From assembly GCF_900497805.2 (NCBI RefSeq), contig NW_020954562.1, positions 18,045,264 through 18,109,263 of the forward strand: a DNA stretch of 64,000 bases, given 5' to 3'. The stretch's first letter is position 1. Every line of letters begins with the position of its first letter. This stretch comes from Vombatus ursinus (taxonomy: Eukaryota; Chordata; Mammalia; Diprotodontia; Vombatidae). Both the position numbers and the translations under genes were made by a program. Below, piece by piece: positions 44,470 to 55,835 of the stretch. The notes under the pieces are model-generated. The model worked only from the letters and a program-made list of their open reading frames with translations. It did no database searches and had not been told where the DNA came from.

Positions 44470-44805
44470 GGTACAGGATAGCATAATGGATAGAATGACA
44501 AACTTAGAGCCAGGCAGACCTGGGTTCAAATCCCAAATGTAACACAACCTCTGTTACTTAATCTCTATTGACTTTTGTTTCCTCATCTATAAAATCAGGG
44601 ATTTGGACTAGATTGTCTCTAAGGAAAGTGGGCTAGGGGCTAAGGTAAAAATGAATCTGTCTTTGCTTTTCTGGAGCTTACCTTTACTGGGGGACATATG
44701 AAAGGTTCACAAATAAATAAATATAGGGTAATTTGGGGAGGAAGCTGACTTCCCAAGATCCCTTCCACTTTTAAATCCATGCTCTATACATTTGGTCATT
44801 GACTT
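44470..44805 (+). mobile_element. MIR-like SINE split by an insertion
   Basis: The left part (44470-44622) runs from 'GATAGCATAATGGATAGAAT' to 'GGACTAGATTGTCTCTAAGG'. The right part (44753-44805) resumes with 'ATCCCTTCCACTTTTAAATC'. The intervening 44623-44752 resembles reversed L2 ('GAGCTTACCTTTACTGGGGG'). Confidence 0.6.
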
Positions 44806-45415
44806 AGCATATATAATGACTTAATATCTATCCCTCTCTCAGGCCTTTGCTATCTCTAGCTTGGACTATTGCAAAAAGTACTTAACACCTCTAAGCTTCA
44901 CCCTTTCTTCTCCCCAATCCATCCTTTGTACAGTTACCAACTGGTCTGACCACTCCTTTGCATACTAAGAATTTCATTAGCTCCCTCCTGACTTTTTGAT
45001 GGAATGAAAACTTCTATTAGAATTTAAGATGTTCCTCAACCTTTTTTTTAAAACTACTTTACCAGATTTTGTTCATATTATTGTGACCTTCAGTTCAGCC
45101 AGATTACCCTATGATTCCCAATGCTTTATTTACTTATTTGCACAAATAATTTATATTCCTGTCACACACTTGATCTTTGTCTCCAACTGCTTGTTCAATA
45201 CTAGGTCAGGTACCACCTAGTTTATGAAGCCTTTTCTGAGCCTCAGATGTTAGTGATTTCTTTCTCCCCAAATTGCCTTTCATAAACTTATCTGTGAACA
45301 TTTCATATGTCACTCAGTAGAAGATAGATCCAGCTTCATCTTTACCTTAAGCCCCAGTACAGTGCTTTCTATTTAATATGTGTTGAATAAATGTTGCTAA
45401 ATTTGAATTGGAAGT
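44806..45415 (+). mobile_element. L2 LINE 3' region
   Basis: 'TAGCTTGGACTATTGCAAAA', 'CTGGTCTGACCACTCCTTTG', 'AGGTCAGGTACCACCTAGTT', 'ATGAAGCCTTTTCTGAGCCT' and 'ATGTGTTGAATAAATGTTGC' are in L2 3'UTR order. Confidence 0.7.
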
Positions 45416-45419
45416 CATG

Positions 45420-45895
45420 CTGCATGAAGGAAGCCCCTCCCCCCCAAAAAAAACAAACATCCTGCTCCAAAAAAGGCAAGAATAACATACAAATGTCTTC
45501 CTGGTCAAGGCTATATGTTCATTAAATCAGGTTAGGCAGAGGAACTGGATTTTGAAAGATCCAAAGAGCTTTGGACCTTTAACCAAGGAGTTTCCTAATC
45601 TTGCTGGAAAAACGCTTTGGAGGGAAGAACAAAAAGACATTTAACTCCCACAAAGAATCAATTTGAGGCTCATTCCTTTTATGTGATTCATTTTGATAGC
45701 ATGCTGATTAAAGTTGTCCCTAAGTGACGTGAAGGCAATAAAACTATGGGCTACAATAGTTTGAAGGACTTAGTCACGCTTTGTCCACAACAGCAGTTGA
45801 AGAAACTCTCGGAATGTAGGGGTGATATGAAATCTTTTCCCTCATAGTAGAACACATCAGGCACTTTTACTTTTTTTGTCCAATTTGCTTACCTT
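45420..45895. other. Unassigned stretch between two L2 copies
   Basis: No repeat was recognised. The composition is more balanced than its neighbours, so it is listed as a candidate conserved non-coding block. Confidence 0.35.
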
Positions 45896-45899
45896 TTAT

Positions 45900-46345
45900 T
45901 TCTCTTTAAGTATTCTATTGTTCAGCTACACTGGCCTGCTTGTCCTTCCTCCCACAAAACCCTCCATATCCCAAATCCTTGACTTTTCATCGGGATGGTC
46001 ATTTATATCTGTAAAGCTTTTCCTTCTCCCCTCATTTTACTCCTGTCTTCTCTGATCTCCTTGATTCAGCTCAAATTCCAGGAGGAATACTAGGAGGCCT
46101 GCAGGAGGCCTTTCCTGTTCTTCTCCACCCTCATATTTCTAGTGTCTTCCATCTGCAAAAACCTTCTATTCACCCTTCTATTCACCTATAACTTTATGTA
46201 CATAGCCATTGACACATTTCTTTCTTATGAGAAAAGTGAACCCCTTGAGTTCAGGGACTTCGATTTTGCCTCTCTTTGTAGCCAATGGTTACAACACAGT
46301 GTCTGGTATGAAGAAAGTGTTTAATGAATGCTTGTTGATTGATTG
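45900..46345 (+). mobile_element. L2 LINE 3' region
   Basis: 'TTGTTCAGCTACACTGGCCT', 'GGCCTTTCCTGTTCTTCTCC', 'CCCCTTGAGTTCAGGGACTT' and 'TTTAATGAATGCTTGTTGAT' are in L2 order. The 60-codon frame is not a gene. Confidence 0.7.
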
Positions 46346-47505
46346 ACTTTTACCCTGTTCCACTTATCTACAACCAGGGAAATAAAAGTTCTGAAATGTT
46401 AAATATATAATTACCAATCACTCATATAGTCATCACCTGAAAACAGTATACATCTACGTCCACAGAAATGAAAAATCAGAGCAATTGCCCTGAATAGCTA
46501 CAGCAACTAGATAGTGCTGTCCTTGACAGAAGTGGATAACATATGCAAAAGCACATGCTAGACAAGGTACTAAACATAATGTCAATTGTCTAAAAGGCAT
46601 TACAGACAGCTCCCTCCTCTGTTGACACCTATAGCTATTTCTTCCCTTAAGGTTCATTTTAATGGATTTTTTGTCACATACAAAAGTTCAGAGGGGAAGG
46701 TAAAGTTTGGGGAGAATAAGCATTATAGCTTGCCCTAGATTCTCCATCCACCAAGAGATGACTCTGACCTTACATACTTTTAGGTGGCTTTAGAATTATC
46801 CTTCACAAACTTTCTATGTTACAATAAAAGACAGAAAAAAAAATAAAATAAAAGACAGGCAAACACAAAGGCTGCTTACAGACAGAGTAGTAGATAAAGA
46901 TCAGGTCCTTGCCCTGGGGTGCTGACTTTATTTTAGAAGGTGCTAACAGCACCTTGCATCCTTTCTGAAGAAACTGCAGGGCTTAGCACCTAGTTGCCAA
47001 GAATAATCAAATGACAAAGATACCAGATAATCTTCTCTCCATTTTTCCCCTACTGAAGTTTTTCTACAAGTGAAATCCTTAACTTGTTCCTAACCTCACC
47101 CCACCCCATCCCCAAACAACATTGAATTTGCTTTAAAAGTGAATTTGAGAAAAGAGCATATGGTTTGTTCCATGGTCACATTTTTCCCAGATAATCCAAG
47201 TCAAAGATATTTTGCCTCAATTTTTTAGGATATTTAGGTTTAAAGGGATTTTCTCTTGGAGTTGGAGTCTGATTATTTGTCTAATTAGGTTTTCAATATC
47301 ACTTTATGGATATGGAACCAGAGAAAACTAGAAAAGAATCTGGAGCATTTTTAAGGATTTAAGAGTTGCAAAAGAAAGAATAAGGAGAATAAAAGAGGCA
47401 AAATCTTTATCATCATACACTGTACCTATCACCCCAACTCTACCAAAACTCCTGCCACCAAATCACTCTTTACCTGGGCATTTTCTAATTGAGTTTCTAT
47501 TATAA
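46346..47505. other. Unassigned non-coding stretch
   Basis: No gene or named repeat was recognised. The 67-codon minus frame 46454-46657 has no known domain. Confidence 0.4.
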
Positions 47506-47509
47506 ACAA

Positions 47510-47695
47510 CAACAATAAATAAATAAATATATATATATACACACACATTATATATATGTATACATATATATACACACACACATATGTATGTTGTATATAT
47601 AGTATATATATTATATATACACAAATGGACATACACATATACACATACAAATATTTACATGTATATACACATATATATGTATATATATATATGAA
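47510..47695. repeat. Compound TA/CA microsatellite
   Basis: AAT, TA, CA and TG units extend over about 185 bp and form several self-complementary TA blocks. The 73-codon minus frame here is a repeat product. Confidence 0.92.
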
Positions 47696-47699
47696 TTGT

Positions 47700-48605
47700 T
47701 GGTAGCTCTCATAGCCTCTATCTTAAAATAACATCATTACCCGAGGAAGTTGGGCCATTTGTAAATGCCTGGATTTGACATGTTAGAAGCTTTTGCTATT
47801 GCTTTCTTTGTGGTTAAAGGGAAATGGAGTCTTTTTTTTAAACTAATTTTTGCTCTCAATCCTCCTCCCTTCTTTGATTCCTACATATTCTCATCCATTC
47901 AGTCGCTAGACCATGTTTACCTTTTTTGCTGAAATGACTTTTCATTCCGGTCCTTAACGGGCAGGCAGTTTGGGGCTCACCATGTGTTTCACATAAAATC
48001 CCCAGCTTCCTCTGGCTCTCTCTACATGATGGGTTTCCTTGGAGCTGAAGACAAGGTGCATCCCATTTTGCCTGGAGGAGGAAAAACAAGTCTTGGTTTG
48101 AACTAACTTACATACTCAGTAGCCAAGTTTACATCTTCTCCTGGATGTGGTTGTCCTGAACAAGTTTGCTGTTGCTTTTTCTGAAACTGCAGCTATCAGA
48201 AGGAAAGCCTCCAAGGGTCAAATATCTTAATGCCAGAAACAGGATGTGAAGATTTATCAAGTATTTATCTGTAAAGATTTAGGGTTGAAGAAGAAGTAAA
48301 AAAGAGAGAAATCAAGAAACACCATGATTAGCCATTAGGTTTGTCAAGAGGCAAATCAAACTTAAAAGGATTCTGAAATTATGAATAAAGATATTGTGAT
48401 TGGACTGAGCTATAACGATTCTCTGTATGAAGAAATATGGCCTTTCTATCCCTGGGGCAGTTTGTGTGTAGGGTCTAGGATTCTGATTTGTCTGAACTAC
48501 TTCTGGACTCTTTTGGAAAAGGCTGCTTTTTTGGTCTATCTCTTTTTTAGGAAGTCCATTATATAGCCTCTGCCCATGAAAGACATATGCTTATGTGAAC
48601 TTTAG
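47700..48605. other. Unassigned non-coding stretch
   Basis: The 77-codon minus frame 47856-48089 has ordinary composition but no recognisable domain or splice context, so it is not called. Confidence 0.4.
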
Positions 48606-48609
48606 AGGC

Positions 48610-48830
48610 AGAGTTGGAATTGTATGAAATTGATATTCCCTGTGTCTGACTGACATGCTGTCAGTTAATTCCTCTGAATCTCTTTATTCATCTATAGAAC
48701 GAAGAAATAAAAAACCTCACCTCACTGGGTTATTGTAATATGTGATAAAATATATACACAAAATTATTTGAAAACTTTAAGTCCTACATAAATGTCAGGT
48801 TTTTTTATAATTATTACTAAATCAATAAGG
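48610..48830 (+). mobile_element. MIR SINE
   Basis: 'ATTCCTCTGAATCTCTTTAT', 'TCACTGGGTTATTGTAATAT' and 'GAAAACTTTAAGTCCTACAT' are in MIR order. A reversed CORE-SINE/L2 end follows at 48838-48900 ('TGTGCCCTCTGCTGTGCTAA'). Confidence 0.6.
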
Positions 48831-48904
48831 GAAGGGATAAGCATTTATTAAGTTCCTACTGTGTGCCCTCTGCTGTGCTAAGCACTTTACAAATTTGAAA
48901 ATGG

Positions 48905-49605
48905 AAAGGTATACACTGGACCACCACTCCAAAAAAACAAACCAAAAACAATATGCTGTTATTTTTTTCTATCATACCCATATGAAACTCATAGTATTTT
49001 TTTCTGAGCTAATTTGAAATATAATTTTAGCTATGTGTTGAGTGGTTTGGAGTGAAAAGAAGGTTAGATACTTCTTCAATGGATTCCAGAATTGGAATCA
49101 CATTTAATCACATTTAATTAGATTCTGGACTGTTGAGCTCAGTTCTTTCTTAGAACTACAAGCTATGCTTTCAATTGCCAACCGGGTACTACCATTCTCT
49201 TTTTACACGGGGTCTTCCCTGGGACTTACTCAAGACAATAAGCACCAGCGTCAGGTCAACATACTGGAAAGGACTGGCTATGAACCCTGGCCTCCAACAC
49301 CTTGAAGTAGGATTGATATTTATGAATTTAGGAATTGAAATATAACAAGCATGTCTCAGGTTTGGCAGACTAAATTGAGGCATCCTTGCACACATGCTGT
49401 TTGACTAAAACTAAATGGGAGCATTTGGATTATAAATAGTGAGCCAGATGCTCCCCAGTAAAATTCTATCTTCCTTCCTCGGTGAGCTTTTAGCTCTTCA
49501 GAACAGCAATAAAGAGCTGTACATCATGGGTCATTTGTTTGATAGATGGTCTGATAATACATGCAATTAAAATGATCGTGAATAATACTGCATACACACA
49601 TATAT
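48905..49605. other. Unassigned non-coding stretch
   Basis: No named repeat was recognised. The 68-codon minus frame 49189-49395 has no known domain. Confidence 0.4.
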
Positions 49606-49615
49606 TTGTGCATAT

Positions 49616-49864
49616 ATTGTTGTTGTTCAGTTGTGTCTGACTCTTCGTGACTCCATTTGGGATTTTCTTGGCAAAGATACTGGGTTGGTTTGTCATTTCC
49701 TAATCTAGCTCATTTTACAGATGAGGAAACTAAGGCAAACAGGGTTAAGTGCCTTGTCTAGGGTCACATAACTAGTTAGCGTCTGAGGCCAGATTTGAAC
49801 TAAGAAAGATGAGTCTTCCTGACTTAAAACTTATCACTCTATCTGCTGCACCGCCTAATTGTCG
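49616..49864 (-). mobile_element. tRNA-RTE-type SINE, antisense
   Basis: 'TTGTTGTTGTTCAGTTGTGT', 'GATTTTCTTGGCAAAGATAC' and 'GGGTCACATAACTAGTTAGC' are followed by a reversed tRNA head. A 9-bp repeat TGTGCATAT flanks it (49607-49615 and 49865-49873), though TG/CA-rich sequence weakens this. A TA/CA microsatellite follows at 49870-49950. Confidence 0.85.
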
Positions 49865-49999
49865 TGTGCATATGTATACAAATGTGCATATATATATATA
49901 TATATACATATACATGTTTATATGTATACACATATACACACATATACATATATTTACAATTGTATTTTTAAATGAGCTGACCTTTTGAGAACCAGTGTG

Positions 50000-50215
50000 G
50001 TATGAAAATGTGTAGAAAGCTAGTGTCAGAGTCAGAATAGAACTGGGTTCAAGACCTCCTCTGACCTATATATTGTATGACCATGGAAAAATCATAATCT
50101 CTTGATGCCTCAGGAAATTCTAACTATAAATTGTGAACAAGTATTGACTTGCATTGATGGAGGGAGCTTCCTTATTGATAATTCTTGACAGCAGTAAAAT
50201 CAGAGGTCTAAACCA
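50000..50215 (+). mobile_element. tRNA SINE with 'AAATCA' tail (MAR1-like), diverged
   Basis: 'GAACTGGGTTCAAGACCTCC', 'GACTTGCATTGATGGAGGGA' and 'CAGTAAAATCAGAGGTC' parallel the SINE at 31362-31560. Confidence 0.6.
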
Positions 50216-51050
50216 AAAACAACAACAAAAACTTCTTATGCATAGTAATAAAAAATGAAAATGCAGCAACCCAGAGATACAGAAAATTGAAAAAGCCTAG
50301 AATCCTGCTGGAAACAGAAGGCATTTACATTTTCAATTTTAGTCATTAGGACTTATATAACACATTGTCTTTCTTGTTCTTTCTTTAATTTTAATAATTA
50401 GGGCATACACTAATCATATTACCTCAGTCATTTGTTTCACTTTTATATTAGCCTTGCTATCCCAATTTCAATTTAAATCCAGGGTTTTCTTTTAAACATT
50501 GTCTAATTATGTTTCATCTTTAGATGCTGGCATTTGTGTTATTATGGTCTCATATTCTAGTTATTAATCTAAAATATATTTGAATAAAACACTTCTCAAT
50601 TATGATTATAACTACAAATAAGCATGACCTTACAAATAAGAAAGCCCAAACCCTATGAAATCAATAGTATACAATGTACTTCCATATCATGACTTTCCAC
50701 ATTATTGTTTTGATATTTCATAGGTTAGCATAAGAAATTAAATGGGAATTTTGGGGAAGTTTTGGGCAAGCTGTAGACAACATAGGAAGGATAGCAGATG
50801 ACACAGAAAAAACATAGAAACTCAGAAGTGCATACAATGTATATATAGCATTATATAATATCAACATATTTTATCTTTTAATGACATAATAATTCAGACT
50901 TCTTCTCTGCTACAAACAGAGGGTCAAAAGATTTTACATGGATGTTCCAGTTCATGGGGATGCTGGACCTCTTACCCTATGATGTGGAAGGGATAACTAC
51001 ACTTACCAAGCTCAATCTTGACCATGGCCTTCTTGCTCATACAGTTCAGC
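50216..51050. other. Unassigned AT-rich stretch
   Basis: I saw no gene or named repeat. Confidence 0.4.
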
Positions 51051-51054
51051 TCAC

Positions 51055-51232
51055 GGGACCAGAGACTTAGAATAAAATGAGGGGGTTGGACCAGATGAGG
51101 AAACTGAATGTTTGAGGGGTTAAGTGACTTACCCAAGGTAATATAGCTTATAGATATGAGAGGTAGAATTTTAACCCAGGTCTTCTTGAATTCAAGTCCA
51201 TCACTATATCCACTATACCATGTTACCTCTTC
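51055..51232 (-). mobile_element. CORE-SINE (MIR type), antisense
   Basis: 'GATGAGGAAACTGAATGTTT', 'GTTAAGTGACTTACCCAAGG' and 'CATCACTATATCCACTATAC' are in reverse SINE order. 51233-51535 shows nothing recognisable. Confidence 0.7.
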
Positions 51233-51539
51233 AATATGGGGACCATTGCAGCTGATCATAATATCTGTCACTCAATTAGATATCATTCAGATCATTCCAC
51301 CCTTTATTATGCAAAAAACTCAGTATTTCCATATAATATGATTTGGTCATATTTAGTGTCGAATTGGTATATAACATGTGAAACCATAAAAGTATTCAAT
51401 TTAACTAACATGTTTTTATCATCAATCTACCTTTATTATTTTCCCATAATTTTTTTCCTTCCTTTAAGGTTTTAGGAAGTTAACAAATACCAGGAAATTT
51501 TAGTCCAAATATAAGAGTTAATGTAATTAATTGTATGAA

Positions 51540-52025
51540 ATGCTTATAGTAGGTCTTTTTTATAGCGGCAAAGAACTTCATGATTAAACAAATTATAGTA
51601 TGTGAATGGGATGGAACACTATTATGGCATAAGAAATATCAAAAAAAAAAGATGGTTCCCAAGAAACATGGAAAATATTATATAAATTGATGCAGAGAAA
51701 AGTGAGGAGAATCAGAAGATTAATTTATACAGTAGCAGTAATATTGCAAAGACAACTTTGAAAGACATAAGGACTCTGATCAATGTAAGGACCACCACTG
51801 ATTCCAGAAGACTGATGATGATGATAGTGACCCTTGCTATCCATCTCTTGAGAGAGGTGATAGATTCTGGGTAAAGATTCAGTCACATTTCCAGACAAGG
51901 ATGATATGCAAATTCGTTTGTGTGATGATACATATTTGTTACCAGGTTTTCTTTTCCTTTTTCTTTTTCTTTTCCAACAGGGATGGGAGGGATAGGAAAA
52001 AATAATGCTTTTTAATTAATAGAAT
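51540..52025 (+). mobile_element. L1 3' end fragment
   Basis: 'TTATAGCGGCAAAGAACTTC', 'GGAACACTATTATGGCATAA', 'CTGATTCCAGAAGACTGATG' and 'GATACATATTTGTTACCAGG' follow the L1 ORF2 end and 3'UTR. It ends in an A-rich run near 52000-52030. 5'-truncated. Confidence 0.75.
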
Positions 52026-52029
52026 AAAA

Positions 52030-52980
52030 TAATGGTGATCCCAAAAATTTGTGCAGCAGATGATTTTTAGCCATCAACCTCCAAGTAACTTTTCTCAAAT
52101 CCTCAAAGAGACAGTCTAGGATTGAACAAATAAATGAGACTTTTTTTTAACTTTTACATAAATTTAAATTCAAAGTGCCTTCAACAGAGAGATTTTGGGG
52201 GCTATTTTTAAGCTAACTTGGACAAATAAAGTCTTTGTCTGATGCCTCACTATGGCATGGAGGTGACCCTGGTTTCTTGAAGGCAATGCCAGCAGAACAC
52301 AAGTTTTGAAAGGTCCTTATAAGCTAGAATGTTTCTAATATGGGCTAGTGATAGACTGTGTCTGTCTATTGTCCAAGGATCAGCCTAGCCAAACTCTCAT
52401 TATCCCCACCTCAACCCTAATGAATCACCCTCAGGGGTGATTGATTCACCACAACTCTCAAAGACAATTTTTAAAGTCATAGAGGGACAGCCATCTGCAT
52501 AGGAGGAAGATATAGGCACAACCAGTGAAATTACATTCTTTGAAATACTGAAGCATCACAAGTAGCTGGTATAACACAGAGTCAAAATCTTGTGATCCAT
52601 CTGAAAAGAAATTAAGTGGCAGGTGAATAAAAATGCTAACAAACTATTTGTGTATGACCTAAAAATTAGCATTAAGTTCTATAATAGTTCTGCTACATGT
52701 AAACAATGTGACATCTCAGAGTCCATGATACTGTTATCTTTGAAGGCTACTAACATTCATTATTCTTCTTTTTAAAGAGAAAAAAGAACAGAATTATTTT
52801 TAACATAGACATGAAGTCTTTTCACAACAACCTTCAAAAGAGTTCTTCCAGTCTGATTCCCTTATTTCTGTCAATGGAAAAACCATTGTCTCAGGATCTA
52901 AATGTCAGAGTCAATTTTGACTTTTTACTCTGTCATTCCTTATTTCCTGGCAGTTACCAAGTCTTATCGATTCTTTTTTT
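52030..52980. other. Unassigned non-coding stretch
   Basis: No named repeat. The frame 52811-53089 is rejected as a gene because its end runs into the L1 3'UTR-like sequence at 52985. Confidence 0.4.
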
Positions 52981-52984
52981 CATA

Positions 52985-53160
52985 ATGTTTCTCAAGACTA
53001 GACTTTTTTTTAAATTAAATTTTAGTTTATTTTCAGATCCATGTTATTCACCTTCCAGCTTTCTCCTTCTCCTTGAAGTGAGAAAGTAAGAAAAATAAAA
53101 TCCTTGTTACAAACACATATAGGAAAACAAAATAAATTCTCATGTTAGCTTTGTCAAAAA
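52985..53160 (-). mobile_element. L1 3'UTR-like fragment, antisense
   Basis: A T-run is followed by 'AAATTTTAGTTTATTTTCAG' and 'AAATTCTCATGTTAGCTTTG', similar in order to the reverse L1 3'UTR. Tentative. Confidence 0.35.
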
Positions 53161-53324
53161 ATGATTTTTCCACAAGGTTATTGTGAAGAAAGCATCTTAT
53201 ACACTCAGGCACTACATAAATATTATTTTATTCAGATGTAGCTTTCTTTATACTTTTGGAAAATCTGTGATTTCATCACTGTGAACATTCTTTTCACCAA
53301 AGACCAACACAACTCTTCCTTTGA

Positions 53325-53455
53325 ATGTCAGTGTGGCCTAGTAAGACTTTCTTTGCCTTATTTTGCCCATAAGGTACTAGGTTTGGAGTTAAGAAGATTT
53401 GGATTTGAGCCTCAGCTTAGACACTAACTAGTTCTGTGACCCTGGGCAAGTGGAA
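53325..53455 (+). mobile_element. MIR SINE 5' half
   Basis: 'CAGTGTGGCCTAGTAAGACT', 'TTTGGATTTGAGCCTCAGCT' and 'GTTCTGTGACCCTGGGCAAG' give head and core; then it stops abruptly. 53456-53900 shows nothing recognisable. Confidence 0.65.
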
Positions 53456-53904
53456 ATGAAGACATTGCACTCATTGACCTCTAAAGTAATCTATTATCCT
53501 ACGACACTAGGATTTTCTAAGAATGATTTTATACATATACTTACATGTGTATATATGTATAGGAAAGAACTTAATGCAATTCCTATTGAATCAGTTGGTT
53601 CAACTATGAGGATTCTGGGGGGACAGAATAATTCCAGAAGTAGTTTAGGGGGTCAAAAGTGGGGACTTAAATGTTTTTATCTCACAGCTAAAAACAGATG
53701 AGGGTCATTGACCACACATTTGAGAATTCTTTTAAGTAAAAGCAGGTTGCTTGGTAAGAAAAAAAAAAAGCATCCTGTTCTCTCATCCTAACTAGGATGA
53801 AAGTGGCTGCAGTTCAAATGGCTGAATCTCATTATGTAAATTGCTACAAGAACCCCATTGCAAAAGATGTTGCTTTCACCATATATATGCACATGCATGC
53901 ATAT

Positions 53905-54177
53905 ATAAGGAATGGAGAGGGAGAACACAGAGAGAGAGAGAAGAAGCAGGGTTGAGGTGGGGATAATGAGAGACAGAGAGACACATAGAGAGAAACAGAA
54001 ACAGAGATCGACACAGAGGAGAAACAGAGACAGACAGAGATACAGAGAGACACACAGAGATAGAAACAGATACACACAGAAAGAATGACAGAGACTTGAC
54101 AGAGAGACAGAGAGAGGGAAGAAGGGAAAGAGAGAGACAGAGATAGAAGTGGGGGAGAGAGAGGGGGAGAGGGAGAG
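53905..54177. repeat. GA/CA purine-rich simple repeat
   Basis: About 270 bp almost entirely of A, G and C on the plus strand, built on AGAGA, ACAGAG and GGGAGA units. The two ~77-95-codon minus frames here are repeat products. Confidence 0.92.
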
Positions 54178-54295
54178 GTTACCTAGTTTAAACTTTCAAT
54201 ACTCTAAGCAATTCTCTAAGACTATAAGTTGCCAACTTGCATTGGTAGAGGGAATTTCCTTATCCAGAAGTTTCCTATACCAGTGAAATCACAGA
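54178..54295 (+). mobile_element. tRNA SINE 3' half (MAR1-like tail)
   Basis: 'GCAATTCTCTAAGACTATAA', 'TTGCATTGGTAGAGGGAATT' and 'CCTATACCAGTGAAATCACA' match the tail at 31362-31560. The head is replaced by the GA repeat. Confidence 0.7.
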
Positions 54296-55130
54296 TTCAT
54301 ACACGTATACCCCCCCCCACACACACACGCATTATATATAAATGCACACACACGTATAAAATGATTTGGCGGTCAACTTTTGTTGATGAAACTTGACTTA
54401 GCTAATCTTAAATAAGATGGTCCTCAGACAGCAAGCCCTCAGTCCATCACTGGTCCTATTATTTTGTTCAGCTTTATGGGCCTTGCTAGGACAAGTCTAC
54501 TTTGCTGGCAAAATCTTTAAGAACTCAGGGTTCCCTCCATACAGCAATGCTAAAATACCAGAATAGGACTTTAGTTAATGATTTTTACTATAAGACCAAT
54601 GAGTTGAGAACAATAAAAAGTTCAGGAAACAGGTATTGATTTTTAAGGTTTTCCTAAAACCATTTGGAAACCAACAAAGTGGCAGTGACATTTGTTGCAA
54701 TGGGATTCTTGCATAATCTGCTGGAGCCATCTCAAGTGCCGCTACATTCTTCCTAAGTAGGATGAAAGAGGCAGATGTTTAATTCCCTGATGGAGGCCTT
54801 CTTTTACTTGTAGGATTTTCTAAATCTGGGGCCAATGACTCTCATTTGTTTTTAGCTATGAGCTGAAAAACATTTAAAATCCCTAATCTTTTGCCACACT
54901 AGATCATTGCTGAAATTATTCTACAATCTTTACAGCTGAACTTCCAGATTGATTGGTGATTATACTAAATTCTAAGAATAATCTGGTTGCACCTGACACA
55001 TTGTTTAAAGTGTCTGATTCATGTGAGATGAAAAATAAACTTCCAACTGAAAGTCTACCACTGAGGTTTTGATTTACACTTAGGTATCCCCAATGTCACA
55101 ACTTAGACTAACTGGATAATCAAGCTGGCA
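54296..55130. other. Unassigned stretch, possible conserved non-coding DNA at 54600-55080
   Basis: A short CA/TA tract lies at 54305-54355. The rest shows no repeat that I recognise. Confidence 0.35.
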
Positions 55131-55137
55131 TACTAAC

Positions 55138-55345
55138 TTCATAAGATCATAGATGTAGAGATGGAAAAGACATGACCAGCCTTTGAGTTCACCCCCTTCT
55201 CTTGTTTTACAGATGTGGAAACTTAGGCACGGAGAGGTTAAGTGACTTACCTAAGATTACAAAGCCAGTGTCTGTGATGGAATCTGAACTAAGGTTTTCT
55301 GGTTTCCAGATCCAGTACCTCATCTGCTATTTCATTCTATCTTTC
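55138..55345 (-). mobile_element. MIR/THER2-type SINE, antisense
   Basis: 'AAGATCATAGATGTAGAGAT', 'GATGTGGAAACTTAGGCACG' and 'GGTTAAGTGACTTACCTAAG' are in reverse order. It is well preserved for its class. Confidence 0.75.
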
Positions 55346-55429
55346 TTAGTCAACTAGCAGAGAGTATATCTTCTTTGTTATTGTTTTTTTTTTTATCTAG
55401 TTAGAAGAAATCTTTCCTGGTACTTCTTG

Positions 55430-55684
55430 TTTTTGTTCAGTCGTTTTTCAGTTGTGTCTGACTCTTCCGGATCCCACTTGAGCTTTTTGTAGCAAAGATA
55501 CTGGACTGCTTTGCCATTTCCTTCTCTAGATCATTTTAGGGATGAGGAAACTTAGGCAAACAGAGTTAAGTGACTTGCCCAGGGTCACACAGCTAGTAAG
55601 TATCTGAGACTGGATTTGAACTCAGGAAGATGAGTCTTTATGATTCCAGGCCTGGTACTCCATCCACTGGGCCACCTAGCTTCC
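55430..55684 (-). mobile_element. tRNA-RTE-type SINE, antisense
   Basis: 'TGTTTTTGTTCAGTCGTTTT', 'GTTGTGTCTGACTCTTCCGG', 'GACTTGCCCAGGGTCACACA' and reversed head 'CTGGGCCACCTAGCTTCCC'. Confidence 0.88.
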
Positions 55685-55729
55685 CTTCTTTTAAGTGCTT
55701 ATCATAGTTTAATTTTGGATTCTAGCTGT

Positions 55730-55835
55730 TGGTGCACCTAATTCATCTTCTTTACTCACTTGTAAGTTCCTTAATGTTAATAGCCATGATTACTTTTCTT
55801 TGCAAATAGTTGGTACTTAATAAATGTTGAATTCA
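55730..55835 (+). mobile_element. L2 3' end fragment
   Basis: 'CACTTGTAAGTTCCTTAATG' and 'GTACTTAATAAATGTTGAAT' match the L2 3' end. Confidence 0.55.

Noticed and set aside
51895-51945. U6 snRNA-like string (AAGGATGATATGCAAATTCG)
   Set aside because: The surrounding sequence follows the L1 3'UTR order continuously, and the rest of U6 is absent. The likeness is chance.
53788-54077. 77-95-codon minus frames rich in leucine, serine and cysteine
   Set aside because: They are translations of the GA/CA simple repeat.
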